This document shows, piece by piece, positions 49,364 through 61,528 of a DNA stretch of 64,000 nt (positions are counted from its first letter, which is position 1; each line of letters starts with the position of its first letter). The stretch comes from Terasakiella magnetica (GTDB lineage: Bacteria; Pseudomonadota; Alphaproteobacteria; Rhodospirillales; Magnetospirillaceae): contig CACVCF010000179.1 of assembly GCA_902729415.1 (NCBI GenBank), positions 1 through 64,000 on the forward strand. The letters are read 5' to 3'. Below the pieces are notes generated by a model. The model did not search any database, was not told where the DNA came from, and was given only the letters and a program-made list of their open reading frames with translations. A program made the position numbers and the translations under genes.

Positions 49364-51094
49364 ATGACCGAGATGGAAACCTCCGAGACACCCGCGGAAC
49401 GGCGGCGGCGCGGGCCGCGCTTTGCCCAAAATTTCATGAGCGTGCTGGAAATCTCGCGCGATATGGTCTGCCTGTGCGTCGAAGGGCGCATTATCGACAT
49501 CAACAGTGCCGGGCTGGCCCTGTTGGGGGCGCAGCAGGCGCGGCAGGTGGAGAATCTGTCCTTCCGCAAGGTGATGGGAGGCGATTACGCAGCTGTCATC
49601 GATGAATTGCTGCATCTGAAGGAGATCGAGACCTCGGTCTTTCCCGCCAAGCTTCTGCGCCTCGACGGCCACCGGAGTGAGGTCGAACTGCAAATCCACC
49701 CCGCCCGCGAACTGGGCGAAGCCCATGCGGTGGTCATCGCCCGCGACATCAGCCGTCAGGGTCATCTGGCCCGCACCGCCCGCGACAGCGAGGCCCGCTT
49801 CCGTGTTCTGGTCGAGCAATCCATGCATCTGATCGCCCAGTGCCATGGCGGTCGCATCATCTACATGAACGAATCCGGGGCGCGGATGCTGGGGGCGGAA
49901 GCCAGCCTGCAGGGCCTGCCGGTCGCCGAGATCTTCCATGGCGAGTACCGCGAGATCTTCGCCGAGGATCTGTCGGTCCTGCTGGCCGAGGATAGCGTGA
50001 TGCCGGTCCGGCTGGCGCGGCGCGACGGCAGCGTCTTCGACGCCCAGATCCGGGTTTCGCCGCTTCCGAGCAAAGGCGCGGTGCCCGAATTCATGATCGA
50101 GGCCCGCGACATCACTGCCCATCACCGCGCCGTGGCGGCGCTTCGCCACATGAACGAGACCCTGGAACAGCAGGTGGTGGAGCGCACCCGTGAGTTGGGA
50201 GAGGAGCGGTCGCGCGCCGTGGCGGGCCGGGTTTTTGTCGAGAACCTGCTGGATGCGGTGCCCAATCCACTGTGGTGGAAAGATGTCGAGGGGCTCTATC
50301 GCGGCTATAACCGTGCCTTCCGCGACATGCATGGGGTTGACGGCAAGGCCTGGCTGGGGCTCTCCAGCGCCGAAACTTTGCCGTCCGCCTTCGCCGCTAT
50401 CGCCGAAAAGGCCGACCATGACGCCATGGGCGAGTGCGGGCGGGTCCAGTTCGAAGCCCGTCTTGATTTCGCCGACGGCCAGTGCCACGACGTGGTGGTG
50501 AGCAAGACCGCGTGGAGCTATCAGGACAATAAGCCGGAAGGCATCATCGGCGTCATGCTCGACATCACCGAGCGCAAGCGCATGGAGGCCGAGCTTCGCC
50601 GTTATGCCACCACCGATGCCCTCACCGGCATCTTCAACCGGCGGCATTTCATGCAGACCGCCGCCACCGAGATCGAGCGCTCGCACCGCTATAAGCACTC
50701 GGTGTCGGCCCTGATGCTCGATATCGATTTCTTCAAGCGGATCAACGATACCTTCGGCCATCCGGTGGGCGATGAGGCCATCAAGGCCATGGCCGCCGCC
50801 TGCCGCTCCGCCATCCGTGGCGAGGATATCCTGGGCCGCCTGGGCGGCGAGGAATTCGCCATCATGCTGCCCGAAACCGATCTCGACGCCGCCATGGTCG
50901 CGGCCGAACGCATCCGCCAGGCGGTGTCCGAAATCTCTATTCCGACGCCCAAGGGTCCGGTGGTCTTTACCGCCAGTATCGGTGCCGCTCAGTTGAACGA
51001 GACCGACAGTTCGGTCGAGACTCTGCTGTCGCGGGCCGACGCCGCCCTCTACGAGGCCAAGACCGGCGGCCGCAACCGGGTGGTGGCGGGATAG
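49364..51094 (+). CDS. PAS-PAS-PAS diguanylate cyclase
   Basis: This 576-residue cytoplasmic protein has three PAS-like modules (about residues 20-130, 140-255 and 285-405), a coiled-coil linker (ALRHMNETLEQQVVERTRELG) and a C-terminal GGDEF domain. The catalytic motif is GGEEF at 494-498 and the inhibitory RxxD site is RGED at 485-488, so it should make cyclic di-GMP with product feedback. There is no EAL domain. No transmembrane region is seen. ATG 49364 is chosen; ATG 49292 in the same frame would add 24 residues without a ribosome site. The signal is unknown. Confidence 0.93.
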   Translation: MTEMETSETPAERRRRGPRFAQNFMSVLEISRDMVCLCVEGRIIDINSAGLALLGAQQARQVENLSFRKVMGGDYAAVIDELLHLKEIETSVFPAKLLRLDGHRSEVELQIHPARELGEAHAVVIARDISRQGHLARTARDSEARFRVLVEQSMHLIAQCHGGRIIYMNESGARMLGAEASLQGLPVAEIFHGEYREIFAEDLSVLLAEDSVMPVRLARRDGSVFDAQIRVSPLPSKGAVPEFMIEARDITAHHRAVAALRHMNETLEQQVVERTRELGEERSRAVAGRVFVENLLDAVPNPLWWKDVEGLYRGYNRAFRDMHGVDGKAWLGLSSAETLPSAFAAIAEKADHDAMGECGRVQFEARLDFADGQCHDVVVSKTAWSYQDNKPEGIIGVMLDITERKRMEAELRRYATTDALTGIFNRRHFMQTAATEIERSHRYKHSVSALMLDIDFFKRINDTFGHPVGDEAIKAMAAACRSAIRGEDILGRLGGEEFAIMLPETDLDAAMVAAERIRQAVSEISIPTPKGPVVFTASIGAAQLNETDSSVETLLSRADAALYEAKTGGRNRVVAG

Positions 51095-51121
51095 GGCGCT
51101 TGCCGTTAGACTGGCGCCATC

Positions 51122-52930
51122 ATGCCCATCCGCCTGCTTCCCCCCACCTTGGTCAACCAGATCGCCGCCGGCGAAGTGGTCGAACGTCCCGCTTCCGCCG
51201 TTAAGGAACTGGTGGAAAACTCCATCGATGCCGGGGCTTCGCGCATCGACGTGGTGCTGGTCGAAGGGGGGCAGGCGCTGATCGCGGTCACCGATGACGG
51301 GGCCGGCATGGATGCCGACCAGATGAGTCTGGCGGTGGAGCGTCACGCCACCTCGAAACTTCCCGACGACGATCTGGTGCGCATCCGCTTTCTTGGCTTT
51401 CGCGGCGAGGCGCTGCCCTCCATCGGTTCGGTGTCGCGGCTGTCGCTCACCAGCCGCCCCAGGGGCGCGGAATCCGCCTGGAGCCTGATGGTCGAGGGCG
51501 GCGCCAAGGGCCAGCCGGTTCCCGCCGCCCATCCCTTCGGCACCCGCATCGAGGTGCGCGACCTGTTCTATGCCACTCCGGCGCGGCTGAAATTCCTCAA
51601 AGCTCCCCGGACCGAGCTGAACCATGCCGTGGACGTGATCGAGCGTCTGGGCATGGCCCATCCCGACATCGCCTTTTCCGTCTCCGACGGCAGCCGCAAG
51701 GTGCTGGATCTGGCCGCCAAGCGCGGCGAGGCTGATGCCGCCCTGCTGGCTCGGATCGCTGCCGTGGTGGGACGCGATTTCGAGGCCAACGCCCTGGGCC
51801 TCGATGCTGAACGCGACGGCGTGCGCCTCAAAGGCTGGGCGGGGTTGCCGACCTATAATCGCGCCACTGCCGCCGCCCAATACCTGTTCGTCAATGGCCG
51901 TCCGGTCAAGGATCGCTTGGTGGTGGGGGCGGTGCGCGGCGCCTATCAGGATGTTCTGGGCCGTGACCGCCATCCGGTGGTGGCGCTGTTCCTGGACTTG
52001 GCCCCCGAATGGGTCGATGTCAACGTCCATCCCGCCAAGGCCGAGGTACGGTTCCGCGATTCCGGGCTGGTGCGCGGCCTGATCGTCGGCGCCATCCGCC
52101 ATGCCCTGGCCGGGGCGGGCCACCGCGCCAGTTCCACCGTATCGGCCGCCGCCTTGGGAGCCTTGGGCAACAGCGGCGGTCATAATAACGTTTACTACCA
52201 GCCGCCGTCCCGTCCCGGCCTGCCGCTCTTGCGGGCGGGCATGGCGGCGCAGGCGCCGTTGGGACTGGCCGAATCCCTGCCCGGCCTCGACCTGCCTCCG
52301 TCGGCTCCTTCTCCTATTTTCTCCGAGATGGAGGAACCCGAGGCCGCCACCTACCCCCTGGGCGCGGCGCGGGCGCAATTGCACGATACCTATATCGTTG
52401 CCCAGACCGAGACCGGGTTAGTGATCGTCGATCAGCACGCCGCTCACGAGCGTCTGGTGTTCGAACGCATGAAGCAAGCCCTGGCCGAGGGCGGTGTCAA
52501 GCGCCAGGGCCTGCTGTTGCCGGAAGTGGTGGATTTGGGTGAGGCAGCCGCCGCCCGTCTGGCCGAGCGTGCCGAGGATTTGGCGGCGCTGGGTCTGGTG
52601 ATCGAACCCTTCGGCGGCGGCGCCGTGGTGGTGCGCGAAGTTCCCGCCCTGCTGGGCGATGCCGATATCCAGGGTCTGGTCCGCGACCTGTCCGACGAAG
52701 TGGCGGAATGGGGCAGCAGTCACTCCCTGGAGGAAAAGCTGTTCGATATCTGCGCCACGCTGGCCTGTCATGGCTCGGTACGGGCTGGGCGGCGTCTGGG
52801 AATCACCGAAATGAACGCACTTTTGCGTCAGATGGAGGCGACGCCGCTGTCGGGCCAGTGCAATCATGGCCGTCCCACCCATGTCACCCTTAGCCTCACC
52901 GATATCGAGAAGCTGTTCGGGCGGCGCTAG
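51122..52930 (+). CDS. mutL: DNA mismatch repair protein MutL
   Basis: MutL (602 residues) couples mismatch recognition to strand removal. The GHKL ATPase domain has E29 and N33 in [25 protein letters not shown] and [13 protein letters not shown]. The C-terminal domain has the endonuclease metal motif [12 protein letters not shown] from residue 437, with CHGSVRAG and CNHGRPTHV, so this MutL is the nicking type used by bacteria without MutH. The middle linker is Pro/Gly rich. It is one base from the helicase gene, suggesting cotranscription. Confidence 0.98.
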   Translation: MPIRLLPPTLVNQIAAGEVVERPASAVKELVENSIDAGASRIDVVLVEGGQALIAVTDDGAGMDADQMSLAVERHATSKLPDDDLVRIRFLGFRGEALPSIGSVSRLSLTSRPRGAESAWSLMVEGGAKGQPVPAAHPFGTRIEVRDLFYATPARLKFLKAPRTELNHAVDVIERLGMAHPDIAFSVSDGSRKVLDLAAKRGEADAALLARIAAVVGRDFEANALGLDAERDGVRLKGWAGLPTYNRATAAAQYLFVNGRPVKDRLVVGAVRGAYQDVLGRDRHPVVALFLDLAPEWVDVNVHPAKAEVRFRDSGLVRGLIVGAIRHALAGAGHRASSTVSAAALGALGNSGGHNNVYYQPPSRPGLPLLRAGMAAQAPLGLAESLPGLDLPPSAPSPIFSEMEEPEAATYPLGAARAQLHDTYIVAQTETGLVIVDQHAAHERLVFERMKQALAEGGVKRQGLLLPEVVDLGEAAAARLAERAEDLAALGLVIEPFGGGAVVVREVPALLGDADIQGLVRDLSDEVAEWGSSHSLEEKLFDICATLACHGSVRAGRRLGITEMNALLRQMEATPLSGQCNHGRPTHVTLSLTDIEKLFGRR

Positions 52931-52931
52931 G

Positions 52932-55365
<2,434 letters not shown>

Positions 55366-55391
<26 letters not shown>

Positions 55392-55956
55392 AATCCAGGC
55401 GCGGGCCGCGCGGATAAAGTCCAGCGGCGTCGCCATAGCCGATATTGATGAGGAAGTTGGAGCGGATACTGGTTCCAGCGAAGAACGCCGCGTCCACCTT
55501 GGCATTGTCAAAGCCGCTCATGGGGCCGCAATCCAGCCCCAGGGCCCGACAGGCCAGGATGAAATATCCCCCTTGCAAGGTGCCGTTGCGGGTGGCCGTG
55601 GCCTGGATCATAGCTTCGTTGCCCGCGAACCAGGCGCGGGCGTCGGCATGGGGGAACAGCCGGGGCAAGGCCTCGTAGAATTCCATGTCGTGGGCGATGA
55701 TGGCGGTGATCGGGGCGGCCATGGTCTTGTCCACATTACCGGGCGCCAAAGCGGGGCGCAGTTTTTCCTTGGCCGCGGGCGAGCGGACGAAGACGATGCG
55801 GGCGGGCTGGCAATTGACGCTGGTCGGCCCCATCCGTGCCAGATCCCAGGCTTGCCGCAAGATATCGTCGGAAACCGGCTGGGGACGAAATTTGGAATAG
55901 CTTCGTGCTGTGCCGAACAGCAGGTCGATGCCGGATTGATTGAGAATTTCTTCCAT
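55366..55956 (-). CDS. rutE: RutE-like malonic semialdehyde reductase/nitroreductase
   Basis: The 196-residue protein closely follows E. coli RutE along its whole length: [62 protein letters not shown] and [15 protein letters not shown]. It is an FMN nitroreductase-fold enzyme reducing malonic semialdehyde, the last toxic product of the Rut pyrimidine pathway. No other rut gene is near, so it may serve another source of malonic semialdehyde or act as a general reductase. ATG 55956 gives the family length. Its end overlaps the helicase gene by 26 bases. Confidence 0.92.
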
Positions 55957-56051
55957 GGCGTGTGCGCCTCTCGCTTTTGCTTGTGCTGTGCCGGTGGAAT
56001 GCGGCAAACATCAGGAATGTAAGGGGGGGAGTGGTGAGGAGCCAGGGGATC

Positions 56052-57065
56052 ATGTGGAAACGGTGTGTTGCATCGGCGGCGCTGATCGGCCTGCTGCTAG
56101 CGGCGCCGTTGGCGTCGGCGGGGGCAGCGGATTCGGCTGTGATCCTGCTTTACCATCGTATCGGCGACGACCGCATCGCCGGACTCAACACCGAGCCCGG
56201 ACAGATGGAGGCCCATCTCGCCGAGCTGCGCCAAGGCGGCTATGCCGTCCGCCCGCTGGCCGAGATCGTGGCGGCCATGGGTACCGACCAGCCGCTTCCT
56301 GAAAAGACGGTCGCCATCACCGTCGATGACGCCTCGCTTACCGTCTTCGACCGCGCTTGGCCGCGCTTGAAGAAGGCGGGGATGGACTTCACCTTGTTCA
56401 TTGCCACCGACGAGGTCGATCGTGGTGGTCCCGACATCATGAGCTGGTCGCAGATCCGCGAACTGGCCGCCGTGGGTATCGGCATCGGCAGTCAGGGCGC
56501 CGCACGGCTGCATATGTCCAAGGCGACACCGGACCAGATCAGCGCCGACCTTGCCCGCGCCCGCCAGCGTTTCGAGGCGGAACTGGGCCGCGCGCCCACC
56601 CTGTTCGCTTGGCCGGGCGGCGAGGGCAGCGCCGAGGCGACCGAGATTTTGCGCCAGGCCGGGTTTACCGCCGCGTTCGGCCAGCATTCCGGGGCGTTGT
56701 GGACCAAGGCCGATCCGTTCTTTCTGCCGCGCTTCGCCCTCAACAAGGCGTTTGGTGAGACCGACCGCTTCCGCATGGCGGTGCGGTCGCTGCCGCTGAA
56801 GCTGGTGGACATCACCCCTGCCGATCCCATGCTGAAGACCAATCCCCCCGCCTTCGGGTTCACCTTGGCCGAGGAGATTGCGGGCATCGACGGGCTGGCC
56901 TGCTTTGCCTCCCATCAGGGGCAGGTCAAGGTCGAACGGCTGGGGCCGCGGGTGGAAGTCCGCATGTCCAAGCCGTTTCCGGCGGGGCGCGGACGCCTCA
57001 ACTGCACCTTGCCGGGCCTGGAAGGGCGTTGGCGCTGGTTCGGCTGGCAGTTCACCACGCCGTAA
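56052..57065 (+). CDS. NodB-like (polysaccharide deacetylase) protein with degenerate metal site
   Basis: The 337-residue exported protein has a signal peptide (WKRCVASAALIGLLLAAPLA) and a NodB fold: AVILLYHRIGDDRI, then AITVDDASLTVFDRAWP with the Asp pair, and a late LFAWPGGEGSAEATEIL. The usual second motif (H-x3-H) is replaced by IGSQGAARLHMSKA, where the first His is Gln and the second is shifted, so canonical metal binding looks lost. It may be a binding protein or use a changed mechanism. ATG 56052 is supported by GAGGAG and AGGGG nearby. Its TAA abuts the convergent stop of the HNH gene. The C-terminal 80 residues are not NodB. Confidence 0.82.
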   Translation: MWKRCVASAALIGLLLAAPLASAGAADSAVILLYHRIGDDRIAGLNTEPGQMEAHLAELRQGGYAVRPLAEIVAAMGTDQPLPEKTVAITVDDASLTVFDRAWPRLKKAGMDFTLFIATDEVDRGGPDIMSWSQIRELAAVGIGIGSQGAARLHMSKATPDQISADLARARQRFEAELGRAPTLFAWPGGEGSAEATEILRQAGFTAAFGQHSGALWTKADPFFLPRFALNKAFGETDRFRMAVRSLPLKLVDITPADPMLKTNPPAFGFTLAEEIAGIDGLACFASHQGQVKVERLGPRVEVRMSKPFPAGRGRLNCTLPGLEGRWRWFGWQFTTP

Positions 57066-57632
57066 TCACGGCTCCAGACTGGCATCCCAATAGAGGTAGT
57101 CCTGCCAGGTCTCGTGCAGGCTGTCGCGGTGGGAAAGCCGCCGGGCGGCCATGTCGAGCAGATGTGGCGAGGGTTCGAGGGGCGGGCGCAGCAGAGTCAG
57201 GCCCGCTTCGCGCACCGACCGTGCGGCCTTGCGCAGGTTATCGGCGGTGCAGCAGGTGACGATGTTGTCCCAGGTCGAGCGCCCGCCCCGGCAGCGGGGA
57301 ATGACGTGATCGAAGGTCAGTTCGCGTGCTTCGAAATGCTTGCCGCAATATTGGCAGCGGAAGCTGTCGCGCAAGAAGACGTTGTAGCGGGTGAATGAGA
57401 CCTTGCGGCGCAGGTGAAAGCGTTTCAGCGCCACCACCGAGGGCACCCGGAACGACCGGCTGGCCGAGTGAATTTCCACATCATAGGCGCAAAGCTGCTG
57501 CACCCGATCCTGGAGCACCGCCACCAGGGCATCCTGCCAGGGCCAGACCGAAAGAGGCCCCCAGCTGAGCGGCTGCATGTCCGCGTTCAGCACCAGGGTC
57601 TTCATTTCAGACAGCCGTGACAGATGCGTCAT
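57066..57632 (-). CDS. HNH endonuclease-family protein
   Basis: This 188-residue protein has a central zinc-type HNH core: FRCQYCGKHFEARELTFDHV, then PRCRGGRSTWDNIVTCC, giving two Cys pairs and the DH catalytic pair. It begins LVLNADMQPLSWGPLSVWPW, the signature of a widespread HNH group of unknown biology, and ends with a Trp-rich tail (HETWQDYLYWD). ATG 57632 has GGAG five bases upstream; ATG 57644 and 57602 are alternatives. A perfect palindrome covers the upstream region. Proposed roles in repair or phage-related restriction are unproven. Confidence 0.85.
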   Translation of the reverse strand: MTHLSRLSEMKTLVLNADMQPLSWGPLSVWPWQDALVAVLQDRVQQLCAYDVEIHSASRSFRVPSVVALKRFHLRRKVSFTRYNVFLRDSFRCQYCGKHFEARELTFDHVIPRCRGGRSTWDNIVTCCTADNLRKAARSVREAGLTLLRPPLEPSPHLLDMAARRLSHRDSLHETWQDYLYWDASLEP

Positions 57633-57640
57633 GTCCGCTC

Positions 57641-57668
57641 CCATATATTGGGTTCATCCAATATATGG
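57641..57668. promoter_or_regulatory. Perfect 11-bp inverted repeat at the HNH gene start
   Basis: CCATATATTGG (57641-57651) and CCAATATATGG (57658-57668) are exact inverse copies around GTTCAT. It is A/T rich in a GC-rich region and lies nine bases before the chosen start codon on the minus strand, so it could be an operator or an RNA hairpin in the leader. Confidence 0.6.
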
Positions 57669-57711
57669 GAAGCGACAGGGCTTCGTCACACCCTAAAATG
57701 TTATAGACGGG

Positions 57712-58500
57712 TTACAGTCCCAGCCGTTTGTCGCGTTCGAAAGACAAGCGGAGGCGGATGCCGCGCCGGGTCAGCGCCCGGTACAGGATCAGGGTGACGA
57801 ACGTCCCCAGCCACGCCCCCATCACCGCGTCAGAGAAGAAGTGTACCGTGGTCAGCACCCGGCTGGCGGCTACCAGCACCGCAACGGTGATGAAGGCGAT
57901 GTCATAGCGGGGAAACACCAGGGTAAGGGCGGTCATGGCGGCGAAGGCGGCCTGGGAATGACCCGACGGGAACGAGTTCATGGCCCAGGAATGGTTGAAG
58001 AAGGTAAAGCCGTAAAGTCCTTCGTCGAACAGATAGCGCGGGCGATAGCGGCCCAGCCCGTATTTGATCGCAATGTTGAAGAGGCCCGACAGCGCCACCG
58101 ACAAGAAGATGAAGCCGGGAATCCAGGCGGCACGGCCCAGCTTTTCCCGGATCTCCAGGGTCGGGGCCGCTCGCCACGCCAGCATGATACCGCCCCACGT
58201 CACGCCGGTGGGGATCAGCCACAATCCGGCCAATCCAAGATTGGTCACGGTTTTCCAGAAGCCCTCGAATTCACCGCCCACCCGTGCCTTGAACCAGAAG
58301 GCCAGGGGCCGGTCCAGCACCAGCAGGCCCAGAACGACGGCGATGGCGGCATAAATGCTCATCCAGACCAGCGGCCAGCGGCGGGTTCGCCGCCCTTGGA
58401 TCATGATCAGCCGACGCAGCCCCTCGCTTTGGCGCCAGGACCGGGCGACGGCACCGGCAAGACGCTCTCCCAGCCGTACGATCCGGTCCAACACGATCAT
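57712..58500 (-). CDS. PAP2-family membrane phosphatase
   Basis: The 262-residue protein has about six membrane segments and the three acid-phosphatase motifs KYGLGRYRPRY, FPSGHSQAAF and SRVLTTVHFFSD, so it should be active on lipid phosphates at the periplasmic face. It overlaps the ArnT-like gene as ATGA. That pairing suggests removal or recycling of undecaprenyl- or lipid A-phosphate in envelope sugar transfer. A long basic N-terminal region (residues 1-40) precedes the first helix. The substrate is inferred from context only. Confidence 0.9.
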   Translation of the reverse strand: MIVLDRIVRLGERLAGAVARSWRQSEGLRRLIMIQGRRTRRWPLVWMSIYAAIAVVLGLLVLDRPLAFWFKARVGGEFEGFWKTVTNLGLAGLWLIPTGVTWGGIMLAWRAAPTLEIREKLGRAAWIPGFIFLSVALSGLFNIAIKYGLGRYRPRYLFDEGLYGFTFFNHSWAMNSFPSGHSQAAFAAMTALTLVFPRYDIAFITVAVLVAASRVLTTVHFFSDAVMGAWLGTFVTLILYRALTRRGIRLRLSFERDKRLGL

Positions 58501-60179
58501 CAGCCCTCCACCGCGAAGGCGGTCAGGCGTACCGGCTTGCCGCGGGAATAATTGAAGCCCTTGACCATACCCACCACCACCGGGCGGACATTATTGGCGA
58601 CCGAAGCCGCCAGGAAGGCCTCTTCCTCGCGGTCGGCCACCAGAACCAGGGCGGTCGGCCCTAGACGCAGGTGATCGGCGGCGTCGGCGCCGCTGCCCAG
58701 AACCGTGTCGGTGCCCAGCAGGAAGACCAGGGAGGGCTCGGCATAGCCCGCCACCACCACTGCTCCCTTATGGGGGCGTTCGGCCACCAGGGCCGCGGTA
58801 GCGCGGCTGAGCCACAGGGCATCGAGTTGGGGCAGGACGCCTTCGAACACCACCTGGAACGCCGTCACCGCCGTGACCACCAACGCCACGATGACGGCGC
58901 GGAAGCGGCCTTTGAACGCCAGCCAGGATGCCATCAGGGTGGTTCCGGCGATGAAGGCCGCCGAAGGCACGCTGATCAGGGCGAAACCGGCGCCGAACTG
59001 CATCGGGGCGATGATCACCGCCGCCGCCAGGACAAGGCCGACCAGGCACCACACGCCGTACCAGATTCTGGCGCCGCGCGACGACAAGACCGCCGCCGCC
59101 GCCGTCACCGCCGCCGCCAGCAGCAAGGCGATGGCGGGGAAGGTGGGCAGGACGTAATGGGGCAGCTTGGTGGGCACCAGTTCAAACATGATCCAGGCTG
59201 GAATGATCCAGGCGAGGCAGAAGCGGACCTCCGGCACCAGCCGCTCACGCCAGGACCGGATCAAGGCGGGCCACAGCAGCAGCGAGCCCGGCCACAAGGT
59301 CACCGCCGCCAAAGCGAGATAGGTTCCGGGCAGGCCGCCATGGCTTTCCTGGGCACCCAGCAGTTTGGGCAGCAGGTCGCCCTTGACCGCCTCGCCGAGG
59401 AAGGCGCCGCCGGTGGCCTGGGAGATGGCGACGAACCACGGCGCCGCCACCGAGGCCGCGACCATGACTCCGAAGAAGGGGCGCAAGCCCACCAGCCACG
59501 CCGCCTGCCGGTCGGCGATGACCAGGGCTGCGATGGTGAGCAAGGTGATGGCGGGCACCACCGGCCCCTTGACCAGGATCGAGACACCGATGGCCACCCA
59601 GAAGGCCAGCGCCACCAGGATGCCGGGCGGTGCGGCGCGGCCCCTGGCCGCCATGTAGAAGCGCCCCAGCGCACCTTGTGCCGCCACGACGGTGGCCAGC
59701 AGGATGGCGTCGGTCTTGCCCTGATGGGCCTCGGATACCAAAATCAGACAAGACGCCAGCAGCGCAGCCCCCATCAGGGCGGTAGGGCGGCCGAACAGAT
59801 GGCGGCCGAAGGCGAAGGTCATCAGCACCGCCGCGAAGGCCGACAGCGCCGATGGCAGGCGATAGGGCCACAGCTCGCGGCTGGACGGGGTGGAAAAAGC
59901 CGAGACACTGGCGGCTTGCAGCCAGTAGGCTCCCACCGGCTTTTTAGCGCGCATCTCTTTCTGAAACTGGATGCGGACGAAGTCGCCGGTTTCCAGCATC
60001 TGGCGGGTGGCCTGGACAAAGCGTGATTCGTCGCGGTCCAGCGGCGGCACGTTCGCCAGCCCCGGCAGGTACAAGAACAGGCACAGCAACGACAGCAGCA
60101 GATAGGGGCGATAGCCGGTACTCAGTCGATCCACGTCCACATATCCTGCGCCATGAGTTGATTGAGGCATCAACAGCAC
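58500..60179 (-). CDS. ArnT/PMT-like membrane glycosyltransferase (GT83)
   Basis: This 559-residue protein has about twelve membrane segments with the catalytic first periplasmic loop PPLDRDESRFVQATRQM, containing the DE motif, and the KKPVGAYWLQA block typical of ArnT-like enzymes that move sugar from undecaprenyl phosphate to lipid A or to surface glycans. GTG 60179 has GGGAGGA five bases upstream. The stop overlaps the PAP2 gene. The sugar (for example aminoarabinose) is not determined, since no arn synthesis genes are near. Confidence 0.9.
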   Translation of the reverse strand: MLLMPQSTHGAGYVDVDRLSTGYRPYLLLSLLCLFLYLPGLANVPPLDRDESRFVQATRQMLETGDFVRIQFQKEMRAKKPVGAYWLQAASVSAFSTPSSRELWPYRLPSALSAFAAVLMTFAFGRHLFGRPTALMGAALLASCLILVSEAHQGKTDAILLATVVAAQGALGRFYMAARGRAAPPGILVALAFWVAIGVSILVKGPVVPAITLLTIAALVIADRQAAWLVGLRPFFGVMVAASVAAPWFVAISQATGGAFLGEAVKGDLLPKLLGAQESHGGLPGTYLALAAVTLWPGSLLLWPALIRSWRERLVPEVRFCLAWIIPAWIMFELVPTKLPHYVLPTFPAIALLLAAAVTAAAAVLSSRGARIWYGVWCLVGLVLAAAVIIAPMQFGAGFALISVPSAAFIAGTTLMASWLAFKGRFRAVIVALVVTAVTAFQVVFEGVLPQLDALWLSRATAALVAERPHKGAVVVAGYAEPSLVFLLGTDTVLGSGADAADHLRLGPTALVLVADREEEAFLAASVANNVRPVVVGMVKGFNYSRGKPVRLTAFAVEG

Positions 60180-60195
60180 GAAGTCCTCCCGCTGG

Positions 60196-60966
60196 TCAAG
60201 CCCGAGGAGAAGGGAGCTTTGTGTCAGAGCAGACCAGACCGCTGGCGGCGGCCCGGTCCAACAAGATGGTGGCGTCGGGATGATGGCGCAGGGCCGAGGC
60301 CGGAACCGCCTCGGTGACCGGCCCTTCGACCGTTGCCGTGACCGCCCGAGCCTTATCGAGGCCCGTCGCCAGCAGCAGCAGGCGTCGCGCTTCCAAGATG
60401 GTGCCGATCCCCATGGTCACCGCCACGCGCGGCACTTCATCGCCGCAGGAAAAGTGCGGGCGGAGGGCGCTCCGGGTGGTGGAACTGAGCGTTACGGGCC
60501 GGGTGCGGCTGTCATGAGCTGATCCGGGCTCGTTGAAGGCGATATGGGCGTTGACGCCGATTCCCAGGATCTGGAGGTCGATACCGCCGGCCCGAAGAAT
60601 GGTCTCCTCGTAGGCGGTGCAGTGGGCTGTCGGATCTTCGCCATCGGCGACCCCCAGGAGATGAACACGACCGGGAGACGTCCCGACCTTGTTGATGAAG
60701 GCGGCTCGCAGTCCTTGGCGGAAGCCACGCGGGTCCTCCTCGGTCAATCCCAGGTACTCATCCAGGTCGAACAGGGTCGCTCGGGAAAAATCCAGTCCAT
60801 CCTGGGCGTTGCGGCGGGCCAGTTCGGCATAGAGAGCGAGGGGGGTAGCCCCGGCGGCGAGCCCCAGAACCATATGGGGGTTGGAACGGAGCGCCGCGCT
60901 CACCAGATCAGCGGCCCGGCATGCCACGGCGGCGGCATCCATTTCGATCTCGACCCGCACGCGCAT
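60196..60966 (-). CDS. nagB: Glucosamine-6-phosphate deaminase
   Basis: This 256-residue protein is a NagB-type isomerase-deaminase: MVLGLAAGATPLALYAEL, LFDLDEYLGLTEED, and the active-site block LGIGVNAHIAFNEPGS, where family members usually have N-G-H, so one Gly is Ala here. The general-base Asp and His are kept. It would convert glucosamine 6-phosphate to fructose 6-phosphate and ammonia. AAGGAG sits only two bases before ATG 60966, so GTG 60960 (eight-base spacing) may be the real start. It lies 16 bases upstream of the ArnT-like gene. Confidence 0.88.
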   Translation of the reverse strand: MRVRVEIEMDAAAVACRAADLVSAALRSNPHMVLGLAAGATPLALYAELARRNAQDGLDFSRATLFDLDEYLGLTEEDPRGFRQGLRAAFINKVGTSPGRVHLLGVADGEDPTAHCTAYEETILRAGGIDLQILGIGVNAHIAFNEPGSAHDSRTRPVTLSSTTRSALRPHFSCGDEVPRVAVTMGIGTILEARRLLLLATGLDKARAVTATVEGPVTEAVPASALRHHPDATILLDRAAASGLVCSDTKLPSPRA

Positions 60967-61047
60967 CGCTCCTTGTCTCGGATTCCGGTTCTGAAGCTTA
61001 GGATGGGTCTCCCATGCTGTCCATCGTGTGGGACGCCATCCACATCG

Positions 61048-61386
61048 CTATGGCTGGCCAGCACCGGGGGACGATCCCGTTGCCGCCCCCTTGATCAAGA
61101 CGTCAACCAGCACCCGCAGAATCGCCAGCGGCACCGTCGGCGCTTCAGTTTCAGCCCTATCCGCTTCCTTGCTGAGGACGGCATAGGGAAGCACGCCACA
61201 GACATCGAACCCAAGGTGCAGGCGCCAGCCTGGAAGGGCCAGGGATACCAGTCGACGGCACTCCTCCACGGATTCCGTGTGGTGGCCCGCAGGCACTCCC
61301 AATGCCTCGGCAATGGCGGCGTCAAGCTCCGGGCTGGGGCCGCCGGCAATCCGCAGTTTGGCGGCCAGGGCTGGAAAATCAGACAT
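61048..61386 (-). CDS. Small protein with phage ABA-sandwich-like region
   Basis: The 112-residue product starts MSDFPALAAKLRIAGGPSPELDAAIAEAL, then has GHHTESVEECRRLVSLALPGWRLHLGFD, a pattern seen in small alphaproteobacterial proteins with a phage ABA-sandwich domain. The function is unknown. ATG 61386 is preceded by AGGAAGGACAGG. It lies beside tRNA-Ala, and tRNA genes are common sites for phage-derived DNA, but no integrase or attachment repeat is visible here. The assignment to the ABA family is by eye. Confidence 0.6.
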   Translation of the reverse strand: MSDFPALAAKLRIAGGPSPELDAAIAEALGVPAGHHTESVEECRRLVSLALPGWRLHLGFDVCGVLPYAVLSKEADRAETEAPTVPLAILRVLVDVLIKGAATGSSPGAGQP

Positions 61387-61485
61387 GCCTGTCCTTCCTG
61401 GTCCGGCGTGGATCATCCGGGTTGCCGAGGTTAGTCGTTGGAACCTCGGCTTTCTTCCGCATGGTTTGCCTGGCGTTTGCCAAGT

Positions 61486-61520
61486 AAAAAGGCCCTAGCC
61501 GAGGAAACGGCTAAGGCCTT
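61486..61520 (-). terminator. Rho-independent terminator of tRNA-Ala
   Basis: On the minus strand AAGGCCTTAGCCG pairs with CGGCTAGGGCCTT (one G-T pair) around TTTCCT and is followed by a T-run. It lies nine bases beyond the CCA end of the tRNA. Confidence 0.8.
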
Positions 61521-61528
61521 GGTAAACT

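Noticed and set aside
49268-52384. 1038-codon open frame antisense to the GGDEF gene and mutL
   Set aside because: It spans two clear rightward genes and encodes Gly/His/Gln-rich sequence with no domain.
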